64,000 nucleotides of DNA from Pseudonocardia sp. DSM 110487 (GCF_019468565.1 NZ_CP080521.1:7998001-8062000), one strand, 5' to 3'; counted from the stretch's first letter, positions 51,550-60,016 are shown. The notes: a model not told the origin generated them from the sequence alone. A program made the numbers and translations.

Positions 51550-52151
51550 GATGATTCCGTCCTGGTCTCGACGTTGAGTGTCGGTACGTCCAAGTCGCCT
51601 CGGCGGAGGCGGTACACCTCGAGTGTGAGGTCGTAGTACTTCTCCGTCACCCCTACCCATTCCATTCCGACCCGGCGCGCGGTGGCCGCACCCCTGACAT
51701 TTTGCGGACGCACCACGGCGAAGATCTCGTCCAGGCCGGCGTCGAAAGCGTAGTGGGCGACGGCATGACCGGCCTCGGTCGCGTATCCGTTACCCCAGGC
51801 CTTCGGTGCGATTTGCCACCCGACCTGGAGGTCGATTTCGTACGGAGGTAGCGGCAACAACGTCACGCCACCGACCACCTCTCCGGTCTCCTGCAGCGCG
51901 ACGGCCCAACGTCCTTGGCACGAGTCCAGCGACGCGCATTCGACCATCCAGCCGGCGAGATGCACCCGCATGGACGCGATGTCCGGCACCCGCTCCACCG
52001 CTGGCGACAGCCATCTCGACACTTCGGCGGAGCCGTAGACGGCGAGCGCGGCGTCGGCGTCGTCGAGAACCCACGGCCGTAGGAGGAGCCGAGCTGTACG
52101 GATGCGCTCCCCGACGACGAGCAGATCGTGCTTTCTCCCGAACGCCATCAC
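51546..52151 (-). CDS. GNAT acetyltransferase, RimJ/RimL type
   Basis: This 201-residue N-acetyltransferase shows RTARLLLRPWVLDDADAALAVYGSAEVSRWL at the start, VGGVTLLPLPPYEIDLQVGWQIAPKAWGNGYATEAGHAVAHYAFD (acetyl-CoA motif A with Q/RxxGxG/A-like AWGNGYA) and a C-terminal RVGMEWVG block. It acetylates an unknown protein N-terminus or small amine. It starts at GTG (GTGA overlap) or at the adjoining ATG three bases on. Confidence 0.88.
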   Translation of the reverse strand: MMAFGRKHDLLVVGERIRTARLLLRPWVLDDADAALAVYGSAEVSRWLSPAVERVPDIASMRVHLAGWMVECASLDSCQGRWAVALQETGEVVGGVTLLPLPPYEIDLQVGWQIAPKAWGNGYATEAGHAVAHYAFDAGLDEIFAVVRPQNVRGAATARRVGMEWVGVTEKYYDLTLEVYRLRRGDLDVPTLNVETRTESS

Positions 52152-52624
52152 CGGCAGCCCATCGAGAGGATGCTGCCCGGTGTGACATCCAGCCCTTTCC
52201 GCAGGATGAAGTTCCCCTGCTTCCTCGCGTCACCCGTGATGATCAATCCACGACAGTTCTTGACCTGCTCGTGGAAATCGGGAGGCGCCACTCCGAAGAT
52301 CGAGCAACGGAATCCCACTGCATCATCGACCTCGACCTGGACCGCGCGTCGCACCGGACACCGCGATTCCAAATCGGCATGGACGATCTGCCGGACCGGA
52401 GCAGCGAGGAAGGTGGTGTCGAGCTGGACCGCCGACAGGACGGCGCGCATCGCCTGAAGAATGTCGACGTCGCCCATTCGTACCACCGTGCCGCGCATCT
52501 CCGCGGTTCCGTCCTGGTCGATGACATAGCACGAGTTGAGCACCGCAACTTCGTCACCGTGGGCCATCGCCCACAACAGGAACAGCGCTTCGGGCGGAAG
52601 GCGAGGATCAACGCTCCTGATCAT
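52148..52624 (-). CDS. RbsD/FucU-like mutarotase family protein
   Basis: This 158-residue protein has LPPEALFLLWAMAHGDEVAVLN at its start and GLIITGDARKQGNFILRKG near its end. Those stretches match the FucU/RbsD fold (GHGDE catalytic His/Asp region and the closing NIILRKG strand). Members interconvert sugar anomers of fucose or ribose. No sugar-catabolic genes are nearby, so the substrate is doubtful. It is 15 nt downstream of the flavodoxin-like gene in the CBS operon. Confidence 0.7.
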   Translation of the reverse strand: MIRSVDPRLPPEALFLLWAMAHGDEVAVLNSCYVIDQDGTAEMRGTVVRMGDVDILQAMRAVLSAVQLDTTFLAAPVRQIVHADLESRCPVRRAVQVEVDDAVGFRCSIFGVAPPDFHEQVKNCRGLIITGDARKQGNFILRKGLDVTPGSILSMGCR

Positions 52625-52639
52625 CGAGGCCGCCGACCG

Positions 52640-53137
52640 TCATCCCGAGGCCGCCGCGCCGACGCGCAGCCGGCGCGCGACGTCTGCGACGTCCTGCCCC
52701 GTCCGCCGAGCGAGCGCGCGCACGTCCAGGTCACGGGCGCGGGGTGCGGGGACGAGGACGCCGCCCAGGTGGAGCAGCGCGTGGAACAAGGTCATCAGCG
52801 TGGCCTCGTGGCCGCCGTGCAGCACGCCGTCGCCCGAGGCGAAGCCGGACCAGACGATCCGGCCATCAACGATCTCCAGCGACTCCACATAGGACTTGAG
52901 TGCGGGCGCGAGGTTGCCGTACCGGCTCGGCGAGCCGAGAACGACCGCGTCGGCCCAGCGCACGTCATCCGGCGTGGCAACGCTCCCCGCCGCGAGCGCC
53001 GACACGGCGTGGTCGGGGATGCGCCGGATCCGGACGACCGCGCCGGCCTCCTCGGCACCGGCCGCCACTTCCTTCGCAAGGCCCTGGATGCCGTCGGCCG
53101 CTCCGTGGTAGATGACCGACACCTTCGGTTGCTCCAT
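52640..53137 (-). CDS. Flavodoxin-like NAD(P)H:quinone oxidoreductase (WrbA type)
   Basis: This 165-residue FMN-binding protein starts MEQPKVSVIYHGAADGIQGLAKEVAAGAEEAG and has LGSPSRYGNLAPALKSYVES, the FMN ribityl/isoalloxazine loop of WrbA-like enzymes. Two-electron reduction of quinones is the expected activity. AAGGAGA precedes the ATG; a promoter element of the shared type is about 55 bp upstream. It leads the operon flavodoxin, FucU-like, GNAT, CBS. Confidence 0.88.
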   Translation of the reverse strand: MEQPKVSVIYHGAADGIQGLAKEVAAGAEEAGAVVRIRRIPDHAVSALAAGSVATPDDVRWADAVVLGSPSRYGNLAPALKSYVESLEIVDGRIVWSGFASGDGVLHGGHEATLMTLFHALLHLGGVLVPAPRARDLDVRALARRTGQDVADVARRLRVGAAASG

Positions 53138-53193
53138 GCCGTGTCTCCTTCGACTGCGATGGGTGACCACCGTCGACGGGCAGCCTCGGGATC

Positions 53194-53222
53194 GAGGACA
53201 AGGCAGCCCACGGATCCGTGAC
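53194..53222 (-). promoter_or_regulatory. GTCAC-N17-GTCC promoter, leftward (locus c)
   Basis: Minus strand GTCACGGATC, 13 bp, GTCCTC, facing the flavodoxin operon. Confidence 0.8.
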
Positions 53223-53256
53223 GCGGACCCGGGAAGAGCGCTGTGCCGACGGCCAT

Positions 53257-53285
53257 GTCACGGATCGCCTGACCTCGCTGTCCTC
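53257..53285 (+). promoter_or_regulatory. GTCAC-N17-GTCC promoter, rightward (locus c)
   Basis: GTCACGGATC, 13 bp, GTCCTC, 34 bp before the cupin start. Confidence 0.8.
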
Positions 53286-53319
53286 CTCTCGGCACACCCG
53301 AACCTCGCGAGGAGGCCTC

Positions 53320-53718
53320 ATGGACACGACGTCGCTGGCGGATGCGGCGCGAACCCACATGGAACGCGCGCGGGCCGCGGACCACGGCCGGAGCGCTCAC
53401 ACCGTGCAGGGGGGCCATGATCGCGCGCTCCGCCAGACCGTCGTCGCCCTGCGAGCCGGCACGACACTGCGCGAGCACTCGAGCGAACGGGAGGCGACTC
53501 TGCAGGTGATCGCCGGCCGCATCCGGCTGACCGCAGGCACGGAGACGCTGGAGGCCGTCGCGAGCGACCTCCTCACCGTCCCCGGCGGCGCCCACACGAT
53601 CTCCGCGGTCGAGGACTCCGCGCTCCTGCTCACCGTGTCGGTCGTGCTCGGAGCGCCCGACGCCATCGCCGTGACCAGTGCCGGCGAGGCTTACTCCTGG
53701 CAAGAGGACTGGGCATAG
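53320..53718 (+). CDS. Small cupin protein
   Basis: This 132-residue protein has a single cupin fold with LRAGTTLREHSSEREATLQVIAGRIRLTAG (first motif, His/Glu ligands) and SDLLTVPGGAHTISAVEDS (second motif, His). This type often buffers or senses redox or nutrient state. The ATG follows GGAGG; two nucleotides separate it from the LtrA gene. It is directly under a shared-type promoter. Confidence 0.85.
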   Translation: MDTTSLADAARTHMERARAADHGRSAHTVQGGHDRALRQTVVALRAGTTLREHSSEREATLQVIAGRIRLTAGTETLEAVASDLLTVPGGAHTISAVEDSALLLTVSVVLGAPDAIAVTSAGEAYSWQEDWA

Positions 53719-53720
53719 GA

Positions 53721-54932
53721 ATGGAGCGACGGAGGATCTCCGTCCGGACCCGGATGACGGCGCGCGCCGTCGACGAGCCGCACCGGGCGTCGACACAACT
53801 CGAGCTGCTGTTCGACCTGACGTTCGTGGTGGCGATCGCCGCGGTCGTGGTGCAGCTCGGCCACGGGATCATCGAGGGGCACGCGGCGGAGGTCGTGGGC
53901 CCGTTCCTGCAGGTGTTCTTCGCGGTCTGGTGGGCGTGGATGACCTTCACGTGGTTCGCCTCGTCCTACGACACCGACGACGTGCCGTACCGGCTGCTCA
54001 CCCTGCTGCAGATGGGCGGAGTGCTCGTACTGGCCGCAGGCGTGCCCTCCGCGTTCGCCGACGGCGACTACCGGGCCATCACCCTCGGCTACCTCATGAT
54101 GCGCGTGGGCCTGGTCGCGCAGTGGCTGCGGGCGGCGCGGGAGGACCCGGAAGGCCGCGGCACCGCCCTCCGGTACGCCACGGGCATCTCCGCCGTCGAG
54201 GTCCTCTGGCTGCTCCGCCAGCTGGTGGCCGAGCTCGATGTACTCGGCGGTGCCGCGCTGGACGTGGTGTTCCTGGTCCTGGTCATGGCCGAGCTGGCCG
54301 TGCCCATGTGGGCCGAGCGCAGCCGGAATACGAGCTGGCATCCGCACCACATCGCCGAGCGGTACGCGCTGTTCACCATCATCCTGCTGGGCGAGAGCGT
54401 CCTCGCGGTGTCGACCGGGATCGCCCACGTCCTCGAATCCGGTCTGCACGTGTCGCTCGTCGTGGTCGCGGGCTCAGGGTTGGTGCTGCTGTTCGCGCTC
54501 TGGTGGCTCTACGAGCTGGAGCCGAGCGCCGACGGGCTGTCCACCCGCCGGGGGCGCGCGTTCCTGTGGGGCTACGGCCACTACGGAGTCTTCGCGGCCC
54601 TCGCCGCGCTCGGCTCGGGCCTCGAGGTCGCCGTCCGGCAGACCGCGACGCACGAGGCGCTGGACGCGGTCGGCGCGGGCTATGCGGTGGCGGTCCCGAC
54701 CGCGGCGTTCTTCGCGCTGCTGTGGGTGAGCCACTCGCCGATCCTGCCGCGGTCGCCGGTCCGGCCGGCCGTCCTGTTCGGCGCCGCCGCCCTCGTGCTG
54801 CTGGCTCCGGTGGCGGGCGCCGGAGCCGGTGTGGGCGCGATCGTCGCCCTCGTCGCGCTGATCGCCGCCGGGACGGTCGCCGTGACGGTGGTCTCCACCA
54901 GGTGGGGAGGCTCTCACTCGATCCACATCTGA
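53721..54932 (+). CDS. ltrA: LtrA-family membrane protein
   Basis: This 403-residue protein has about ten to twelve membrane helices. The family signature RASTQLELLFDLTFVVAIAAV (near residue 30) and WHPHHIAERYALFTIILLGESVLAVS (near 210) define the low-temperature-requirement A family. Its molecular role is not known. It is cotranscribed with the upstream cupin and therefore placed under the window's stress-promoter group. Confidence 0.92.
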   Translation: MERRRISVRTRMTARAVDEPHRASTQLELLFDLTFVVAIAAVVVQLGHGIIEGHAAEVVGPFLQVFFAVWWAWMTFTWFASSYDTDDVPYRLLTLLQMGGVLVLAAGVPSAFADGDYRAITLGYLMMRVGLVAQWLRAAREDPEGRGTALRYATGISAVEVLWLLRQLVAELDVLGGAALDVVFLVLVMAELAVPMWAERSRNTSWHPHHIAERYALFTIILLGESVLAVSTGIAHVLESGLHVSLVVVAGSGLVLLFALWWLYELEPSADGLSTRRGRAFLWGYGHYGVFAALAALGSGLEVAVRQTATHEALDAVGAGYAVAVPTAAFFALLWVSHSPILPRSPVRPAVLFGAAALVLLAPVAGAGAGVGAIVALVALIAAGTVAVTVVSTRWGGSHSIHI

Positions 54933-54988
54933 TCGTCGCGGACGCCCGAAAGGAGCTGTCGGCGGCGCCGCCCAGATTCGCATTTGGT

Positions 54989-55029
54989 TTCGATTGATAC
55001 GGTATCGAATGAGCGGATAGTTGTAATAT
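54989..55029 (+). promoter_or_regulatory. MarR promoter and operator
   Basis: TTCGAT-N9-ATCGAA (54989-55009, with inner GATAC-G-GTATC) lies over the -35 region, and TAATAT at 55024-55029 is the -10 box. The start would be at or next to the MarR ATG, so the message is probably leaderless. Confidence 0.65.
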
Positions 55030-55035
55030 GCCCTC

Positions 55036-55521
55036 ATGGCCGCCGATGCTCCTCACCGAACCGTCGCCGCGCGTGCGACGGACCGCCCCGGGGATGCCTC
55101 GCCTTTCGCTCTCGGCCTGCTGCTGCGCCAGGCGCACTGGCGGGCGGCCACGCTGATGACGGAGGCGCTTCGGCCGCTCAGCATCGAGTTGCGGCATTTT
55201 GCCGTGCTGATCGTGCTGGTCAACCGCGGGTCAACAGTGCAGAGGGACCTGGCGGCGGCAACGGGGACCGACAAGGCGGGAATCATGCGGGTCGTGGACG
55301 ACCTGGAGCGCAAGGGGCTGGCCGTCCGCAAGACCGTTCCGGGGGACCGGCGGGCGCGGGCGGTGGAGATCACCCCTCGTGGCCTCGAGATTTTCGATGC
55401 AGCACATGTGGCGGCGGAACCGCTGGCTGCGCGCCTGGTTGCAGAACTGGGCCCCGGGGAACCCGAGCTGCTGACGGATCTACTGACCAAGCTCGCCTAT
55501 CCCGCAGACGGTGGGGCGTAA
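55036..55521 (+). CDS. MarR-family regulator
   Basis: This 161-residue MarR protein has RHFAVLIVLVNRGSTVQRDLAAATGTDKAGIMRVVDDLERKGLAVRKTVPGDRRARAVEITPRG, the full winged-helix signature. No ribosome site is visible and the -10 box is 6 bp upstream, consistent with a leaderless start. The GGTATCGAATGA block of its own operator recurs in the azoreductase/nitroreductase spacer, so it likely represses itself and both flavoenzymes in response to quinones or nitro-compounds (inference). Confidence 0.9.
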   Translation: MAADAPHRTVAARATDRPGDASPFALGLLLRQAHWRAATLMTEALRPLSIELRHFAVLIVLVNRGSTVQRDLAAATGTDKAGIMRVVDDLERKGLAVRKTVPGDRRARAVEITPRGLEIFDAAHVAAEPLAARLVAELGPGEPELLTDLLTKLAYPADGGA

Positions 55522-55575
55522 GCACATCCGCGCGGGGTTGCCTGAGGCGTCGCACGGCGTCTACGTGCCCGGGGG

Positions 55576-56226
55576 TTACGCGGCGAGGCGCTCCGCGAGT
55601 TTCTTGGCCTTGATGATCGCGTCCTCGAAGGCCCGCTCGCGGGAAGCTTCGTAGAGAGGGACCAGTCCGGACATGGCCGGGATGCGGGGGGCCATGGTGA
55701 GTTCGGGGACGATGAAGTCGAGGTCCAGCCCGAGGGTGCCCTTGAGGACGGCCTCCAGGTAGTTCTGTACGAACTCGAAGCCCTCGCGCGGGGTGCCCGG
55801 CGCGTAGGAGCCGCCGCGGCTGGCGACGACGGTGACCGGTGTGCCCTTGGCCGAGGGGGTCTCGCCTGCGGTGCGGCCGAGCAGGATCACGTTGTCCAGC
55901 CATGCCTTGAGAGTCGACGGGATCGAGTAGTTGTACATGGGGGCGCCGATGAGGACGGCGTCCGCCTGCTCCAGCTCCTCGATGAGCTTCACCCGCGCGG
56001 CGAACGCGGCGGACTGCTCGGGGGTGCGCTCGGACGGGGCGGCGAAACCGGCGGTGTAGGCGGCGGCCGTGATGTGCGGGACGGGGTTCGCGGCGACGTC
56101 GCGGTAGATCACAGTGCCGTCCGGGTGCTGTTCCTCCCAGGCTTTGCAGAAGGCGTCCGCGACCGAACGGGACGAGGACGCCTCACCGGGGAACACGGAC
56201 GAGTCGATGTGCAGCAGCGTGGCCAT
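55576..56226 (-). CDS. azoR: FMN-dependent NADH-azoreductase
   Basis: This 216-residue flavodoxin-fold enzyme has LLHIDSSVFPGEASSSRSVADAF, IGAPMYNYSIPSTLKAWLDNVI (FMN loop) and VVASRGGSYAPGTPREGFEFVQNYLEAVL, all as in AzoR. It reduces azo dyes and quinones by two electrons. GGAGGAAG precedes the ATG. It is convergent with the MarR gene and divergent from the nitroreductase. Confidence 0.92.
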   Translation of the reverse strand: MATLLHIDSSVFPGEASSSRSVADAFCKAWEEQHPDGTVIYRDVAANPVPHITAAAYTAGFAAPSERTPEQSAAFAARVKLIEELEQADAVLIGAPMYNYSIPSTLKAWLDNVILLGRTAGETPSAKGTPVTVVASRGGSYAPGTPREGFEFVQNYLEAVLKGTLGLDLDFIVPELTMAPRIPAMSGLVPLYEASRERAFEDAIIKAKKLAERLAA

Positions 56227-56304
56227 GGACTTCCTCCAAGAGCGGTACCCGAGGCCGGGAACCGAGGACTGAGGGTTCGTGCTCGAGTTAGTCTAACACG
56301 AGAT

Positions 56305-56321
56305 GGTATCGAATGATACGG
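56305..56321. promoter_or_regulatory. MarR-type operator between azoR and nitroreductase
   Basis: GGTATCGAATGATACGG contains the dyad GTATC-GAAT-GATAC and shares GGTATCGAATGA with the operator in front of the MarR gene 1.3 kb away. It lies midway between two divergent starts. Confidence 0.7.
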
Positions 56322-56369
56322 TCGCTAGTGTAACTAAGTCGCCCAGGTCGAGCAGGGAGATACGCGTTC

Positions 56370-57035
56370 ATGGACGTCTATGACGCGGTCACGAGCCGAC
56401 GGGCGGTGCGCGGGTTCACCGACCGGCATGTCCCGAGGGAAGTGCTGGAGCGCGTACTGTCCGCCGCAGCTTGGTCGCCGTCCGCATCGAACCTCCAGCC
56501 GTGGCACGCCTACGTGCTGGCCGGCGGGCCGCTGGCCGAACTCAAGAAGCGCACCGGCGAGCGCATAGCCGCAGGCGACCCTTGGGACGAGCCGGAGTAC
56601 GAGCAGTACCCGCCCGCTCTGAAGTCCCCGTACCGCGAACGCCGATCCGCCTTCGGTGAGCAGCGTTACAGCGCACTCGGCATCCCGCGCGGCGACCTGG
56701 AGGCGCGCCAGAGGGCCGCGGTCGCGAATTGGGACTGTTTCGGCGCGCCCGCCGCCCTGTTCTGCTACATCGACCGCGACCTCGGCCCGGCCCAATGGTC
56801 CGACGTCGGCATGTACCTGCAGACCGTCATGCTGCTGCTCCGCGCCGAAGGGATGCACAGTTGCCCGCAGATGGCATGGGCGAAGTATCGGAAGACCGTC
56901 GCGGAGGTCCTTTCACCCCCGGCCGAGCTCATCCTCTTCTGTGGCATGTCGATCGGGTTCGAGGACGTCACAGAGGGTCATGCCCGTACGGGCCGGGCGC
57001 CGCTCGACGAGACGGTCACGTTCGTCGAGGGTTGA
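56370..57035 (+). CDS. Nitroreductase-family protein
   Basis: This 221-residue FMN enzyme starts MDVYDAVTSRRAVRGFTDRHVPREVLERVLSAAAWSPSASNLQPWHAYVL, the FMN-binding N-terminus of the family. It has the middle block GMYLQTVMLLLRAEGMHSCPQ and ends with a short C-terminal extension. It reduces nitroaromatics or quinones. GGGAGA precedes the ATG. It is divergent from azoR across a shared operator. Confidence 0.92.
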   Translation: MDVYDAVTSRRAVRGFTDRHVPREVLERVLSAAAWSPSASNLQPWHAYVLAGGPLAELKKRTGERIAAGDPWDEPEYEQYPPALKSPYRERRSAFGEQRYSALGIPRGDLEARQRAAVANWDCFGAPAALFCYIDRDLGPAQWSDVGMYLQTVMLLLRAEGMHSCPQMAWAKYRKTVAEVLSPPAELILFCGMSIGFEDVTEGHARTGRAPLDETVTFVEG

Positions 57036-57091
57036 GGAGATATCGCTACTGCACCGGTCCGCGCAGGAACCCCCCAGCCCTGCGCGAGCCG

Positions 57092-58072
57092 TCACTCCGC
57101 TGCCCTTCGCAGCGCCTCGGTCTGTTCTGGATCCGCAGCCGTGAACGTCACGTCCGCAAGCCGCTCTGACAGCTCCCAGAGCCGCACCGCGTCGTCACGC
57201 TCGAGCGCGGACCGGTAGATCGGCAGCTCGGTGGGTGCGCCGGTGAACTGGCCGAGGCCGTCGGGCCCGTAGAGGCGGCCTCCGGTGGCGTCCGGGCTGG
57301 TCGCGGCGAACAGGATCGGCTGCACGCCCGCGTGCACCTCCTGGACGAACAGGCCCCAGCGGGCGAGCCGGGCCATGATCGCCTGCTGCGCCGAAGGGCG
57401 CCGGCGGCCCAGGTTCGGCCCGGAGGCGTAGAGGTTCGTCAGGGTGGTGCCGGGATGTGCGACGTTGCTCGTGATCCCCCATCCGCCGTCCCTGCTGCGG
57501 CGGTCCAGCTCGAGGCCGAACAACAGGTTCGCCAGCTTCGAGGCGTTGTACGCGCGCACCGGCGAGTAACGCCGCTCGGCCTGCAGGTCCTCCCACCCGA
57601 GTCGACCGAACCGGGCGGCGCTGCTCGACACCGTCGTGACGCGCGCCCGGCCGGCCTGGAGGAGCGGCAGCAGCCGCGCGGTCAGCGCGACGTGCCCGAT
57701 GTGGTTCGTGCCGAACTGCAGCTCCAGACCGTCCTCCGTGGTGTGCCGCGTCGGCGGGGCCATCACCCCGGCGTTGTTGACGAGGATGTGGATCGGGCGG
57801 CCGTCGTCGTGCAGGGTCTGCGCGAGCGCGGCAACCGAGCCGAGAGACGCCAGGTCGACATGGCGCACCGCGACCGCAGCATCGGGCACAGCACCGCGGA
57901 TGCGCTCCACGGCAGCGGCGCCCTTGCCGAGGTTCCGCACCGGAAGAACGAGCGCGGCGCCGGCTCGCGCCAGGCGCTCGGCAACGCCCAGCCCGACGCC
58001 GTCGCTGGCGCCGGTCACCACGGCCAGCTTCCCTGTGAGGTCCGGGACTGTTCCTGCTGATCGGTCATCCAC
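57092..58072 (-). CDS. Short-chain dehydrogenase, retinol-dehydrogenase-like
   Basis: This 326-residue SDR has TGASDGVGLG (cofactor), NNAGVM, VSSSAARFGR (catalytic Ser) and YNASKLANLLF (Tyr/Lys) and the extended C-terminal part of the WWOX/retinol-dehydrogenase-like group. GTG at 58072 is the only reasonable start before the cofactor strand. There is no ribosome site, and a -10 box GTCCTG ends 7 bp upstream, so the message is probably leaderless. The open frame further up crosses the promoter and is not coding. Confidence 0.85.
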   Translation of the reverse strand: MDDRSAGTVPDLTGKLAVVTGASDGVGLGVAERLARAGAALVLPVRNLGKGAAAVERIRGAVPDAAVAVRHVDLASLGSVAALAQTLHDDGRPIHILVNNAGVMAPPTRHTTEDGLELQFGTNHIGHVALTARLLPLLQAGRARVTTVSSSAARFGRLGWEDLQAERRYSPVRAYNASKLANLLFGLELDRRSRDGGWGITSNVAHPGTTLTNLYASGPNLGRRRPSAQQAIMARLARWGLFVQEVHAGVQPILFAATSPDATGGRLYGPDGLGQFTGAPTELPIYRSALERDDAVRLWELSERLADVTFTAADPEQTEALRRAAE

Positions 58073-58078
58073 GACAAC

Positions 58079-58107
58079 CAGGACTGGCCAGCCCGACGAT
58101 CTGTGAC
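58079..58107 (-). promoter_or_regulatory. GTCAC-N17-GTCC promoter, leftward (locus d)
   Basis: Minus strand GTCACAGATC, 13 bp, GTCCTG, directly before the SDR start. Confidence 0.72.
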
Positions 58108-58115
58108 AACAGGCC

Positions 58116-58144
58116 GTCACTTTCGGCAGTGCTGCCCGGTCCTT
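58116..58144 (+). promoter_or_regulatory. GTCAC-N17-GTCC promoter, rightward (locus d)
   Basis: GTCACT, 17 bp, GTCCTT, 37 bp before the flavoprotein start. The GGATC extension of the -35 box is not kept here. Confidence 0.62.
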
Positions 58145-58180
58145 GTTCGTGAACGACGATGCGTCAGGAGAGGACCACAC

Positions 58181-59914
58181 ATGCCCAGCCCGACCGAGCG
58201 GCGGCTCGCGACCGCGGTCCTGGTGATCGGCACCGGCGGCTCCGGCCTGCGCGCCGCCATCCAGCTGGCCGAGCGCGGCACCGACGTCATCGTGGTGGGC
58301 AAGCGGCCCAGCGCGGACGCGCACACCACCCTTGCGGCAGGTGGCATCAACGCCGCCCTCGCCACCATGGATCCCGACGACTCATGGCAGCAACACGCCG
58401 CGGACACGCTCAAGGAGAGCTACTTCCTCGCGGACCCGAACACCGTCCGGATCGTCACCGAAGGCGCCGCCCGCGGCATCGCGGACCTGGAACGGTGGGG
58501 CATGCCGTTCGCGCGCGAGGCGGACGGCCGCATCTCGCAGCGGTACTTCGGCGCGCACACCTTCCGGCGGACCGCCTTCGCCGGTGACTACACCGGCCTG
58601 GAGATCCAACGCACGCTGGTGAACCGGGCCCGGCAGCTCGACGTGCCGATCATCGACACGATGTACGTCACCAGCATCCTGACCCGCGACGGCGTGGTGT
58701 TCGGCGCCTACGGGTTCGACGTCGGGGACGGCACGCGCTACGTCGTCCACGCCGACGCGGTGATCCTCGCCGCGGGCGGGCACACCCGGATCTGGCGGCG
58801 GACCTCCTCGCGACGCGACGAGAACACCGGCGACGCGTTCCGGCTCGCCGTCACGGCGGGAGCGCGCATCCGCGATCCCGAGCTCGTGCAGTTCCATCCC
58901 TCCGGCCTGCTCGAACCCGAGGACGCAGCCGGCACGCTCGTGTCGGAGGCCGCCCGCGGCGAGGGCGGCATCCTGCGCAACCAGCTCGGCGAGCGGTTCA
59001 TGCAGCGCTACGACCCCGTCCGCATGGAGCTCTCCACCCGGGACCGGGTCGCCCTCGCCGCGTACACCGAGATCAAGCAGGGCCGGGGCACCCCGGACGG
59101 CGGCGTGTGGCTCGACGTCTCCCACCTGCCCCGAGAAACGATCATGCAGCGGCTTCCCCGTGTCTACCAGACGCTGATCGAGCTCCAGATGCTCGACATC
59201 ACCACCACGCCGATCGAGATCGCACCCACCGCCCACTACTCGATGGGCGGGGTCTGGGTGCGCCCGGAGGACCACGGCACGGAGGTCGCGGGGCTGTACG
59301 CCATCGGCGAGGCCGCCAGCGGATTGCACGGGGCCAACCGGCTCGGTGGCAACTCGCTGATCGAGCTCCTCGTCTACGGCCGGATCGCAGGCGATGCCGC
59401 CGCGGACTACTCCGCCGACCTCGACGCGCAGCCCCGCAGCGCCACCGCCGTCGCCGAGGCCCGTGACGAGGTGGACCAGGTGCTGGCCGCCGACGGACCG
59501 GAGAACGTGCGGTCCCTGCAACGGGCAGTCCGCGACACCATGACCGAGCACGCCGGTGTGGTGCGCGACGAGACCGGACTGAAGGCGGGGCTCGCACGCC
59601 TCGACGACATCGAGGCCGCGGAGAAGGACATCGGCGTGCATCCCGACCTGGCCGGATTCCAGGACATGGCCCACGCGTTCGACCTGCGGTCCTCGCTCGT
59701 CGCGGCTCACGCAACGATGGAGGCGGCGCTCGAGCGCCGGGAGACCCGCGGTTGCCACAACCGCTCCGACTTCCCGGACCTGGACGAGACGCTGCAGGTC
59801 AACCTGGTCTGGTCCGGGCCGGGGCAGATCGTCCACGAGCCGGTGGCGGAGACGCCGGTGGAGATCGCGGCACTCGTCCGGGAGGTGTCGACCGCCGGCA
59901 AGCTCGTCGAGTGA
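58181..59914 (+). CDS. SdhA/FrdA-like flavoprotein without partner subunits
   Basis: This 577-residue flavoprotein resembles succinate dehydrogenase/fumarate reductase subunit A. It has VIGTGGSGLRAAIQLAERG, the FAD-histidine region SADAHTTLAAGGINAAL, TAHYSMGGVWV and GANRLGGNSLIELLVYGR, and the C-terminal capping domain ending RGCHNRSDFP. No iron-sulfur or membrane-anchor genes follow, so it either works with subunits encoded elsewhere or as a soluble fumarate reductase or aspartate-oxidase-like enzyme. AGGAGAGG precedes the ATG. It is driven by a shared-type promoter, which fits anaerobic or redox-stress metabolism. Confidence 0.88.
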   Translation: MPSPTERRLATAVLVIGTGGSGLRAAIQLAERGTDVIVVGKRPSADAHTTLAAGGINAALATMDPDDSWQQHAADTLKESYFLADPNTVRIVTEGAARGIADLERWGMPFAREADGRISQRYFGAHTFRRTAFAGDYTGLEIQRTLVNRARQLDVPIIDTMYVTSILTRDGVVFGAYGFDVGDGTRYVVHADAVILAAGGHTRIWRRTSSRRDENTGDAFRLAVTAGARIRDPELVQFHPSGLLEPEDAAGTLVSEAARGEGGILRNQLGERFMQRYDPVRMELSTRDRVALAAYTEIKQGRGTPDGGVWLDVSHLPRETIMQRLPRVYQTLIELQMLDITTTPIEIAPTAHYSMGGVWVRPEDHGTEVAGLYAIGEAASGLHGANRLGGNSLIELLVYGRIAGDAAADYSADLDAQPRSATAVAEARDEVDQVLAADGPENVRSLQRAVRDTMTEHAGVVRDETGLKAGLARLDDIEAAEKDIGVHPDLAGFQDMAHAFDLRSSLVAAHATMEAALERRETRGCHNRSDFPDLDETLQVNLVWSGPGQIVHEPVAETPVEIAALVREVSTAGKLVE

Positions 59915-60016
59915 CCCCTACGACGAACGGCGATGATCCTTGACCCGATCGGCGTCTGGCCGCCCCCGACGGCCTCCTCGATAGACTGAAAGCCTTTTCG
60001 AGCGGCGGCGGTGGTG

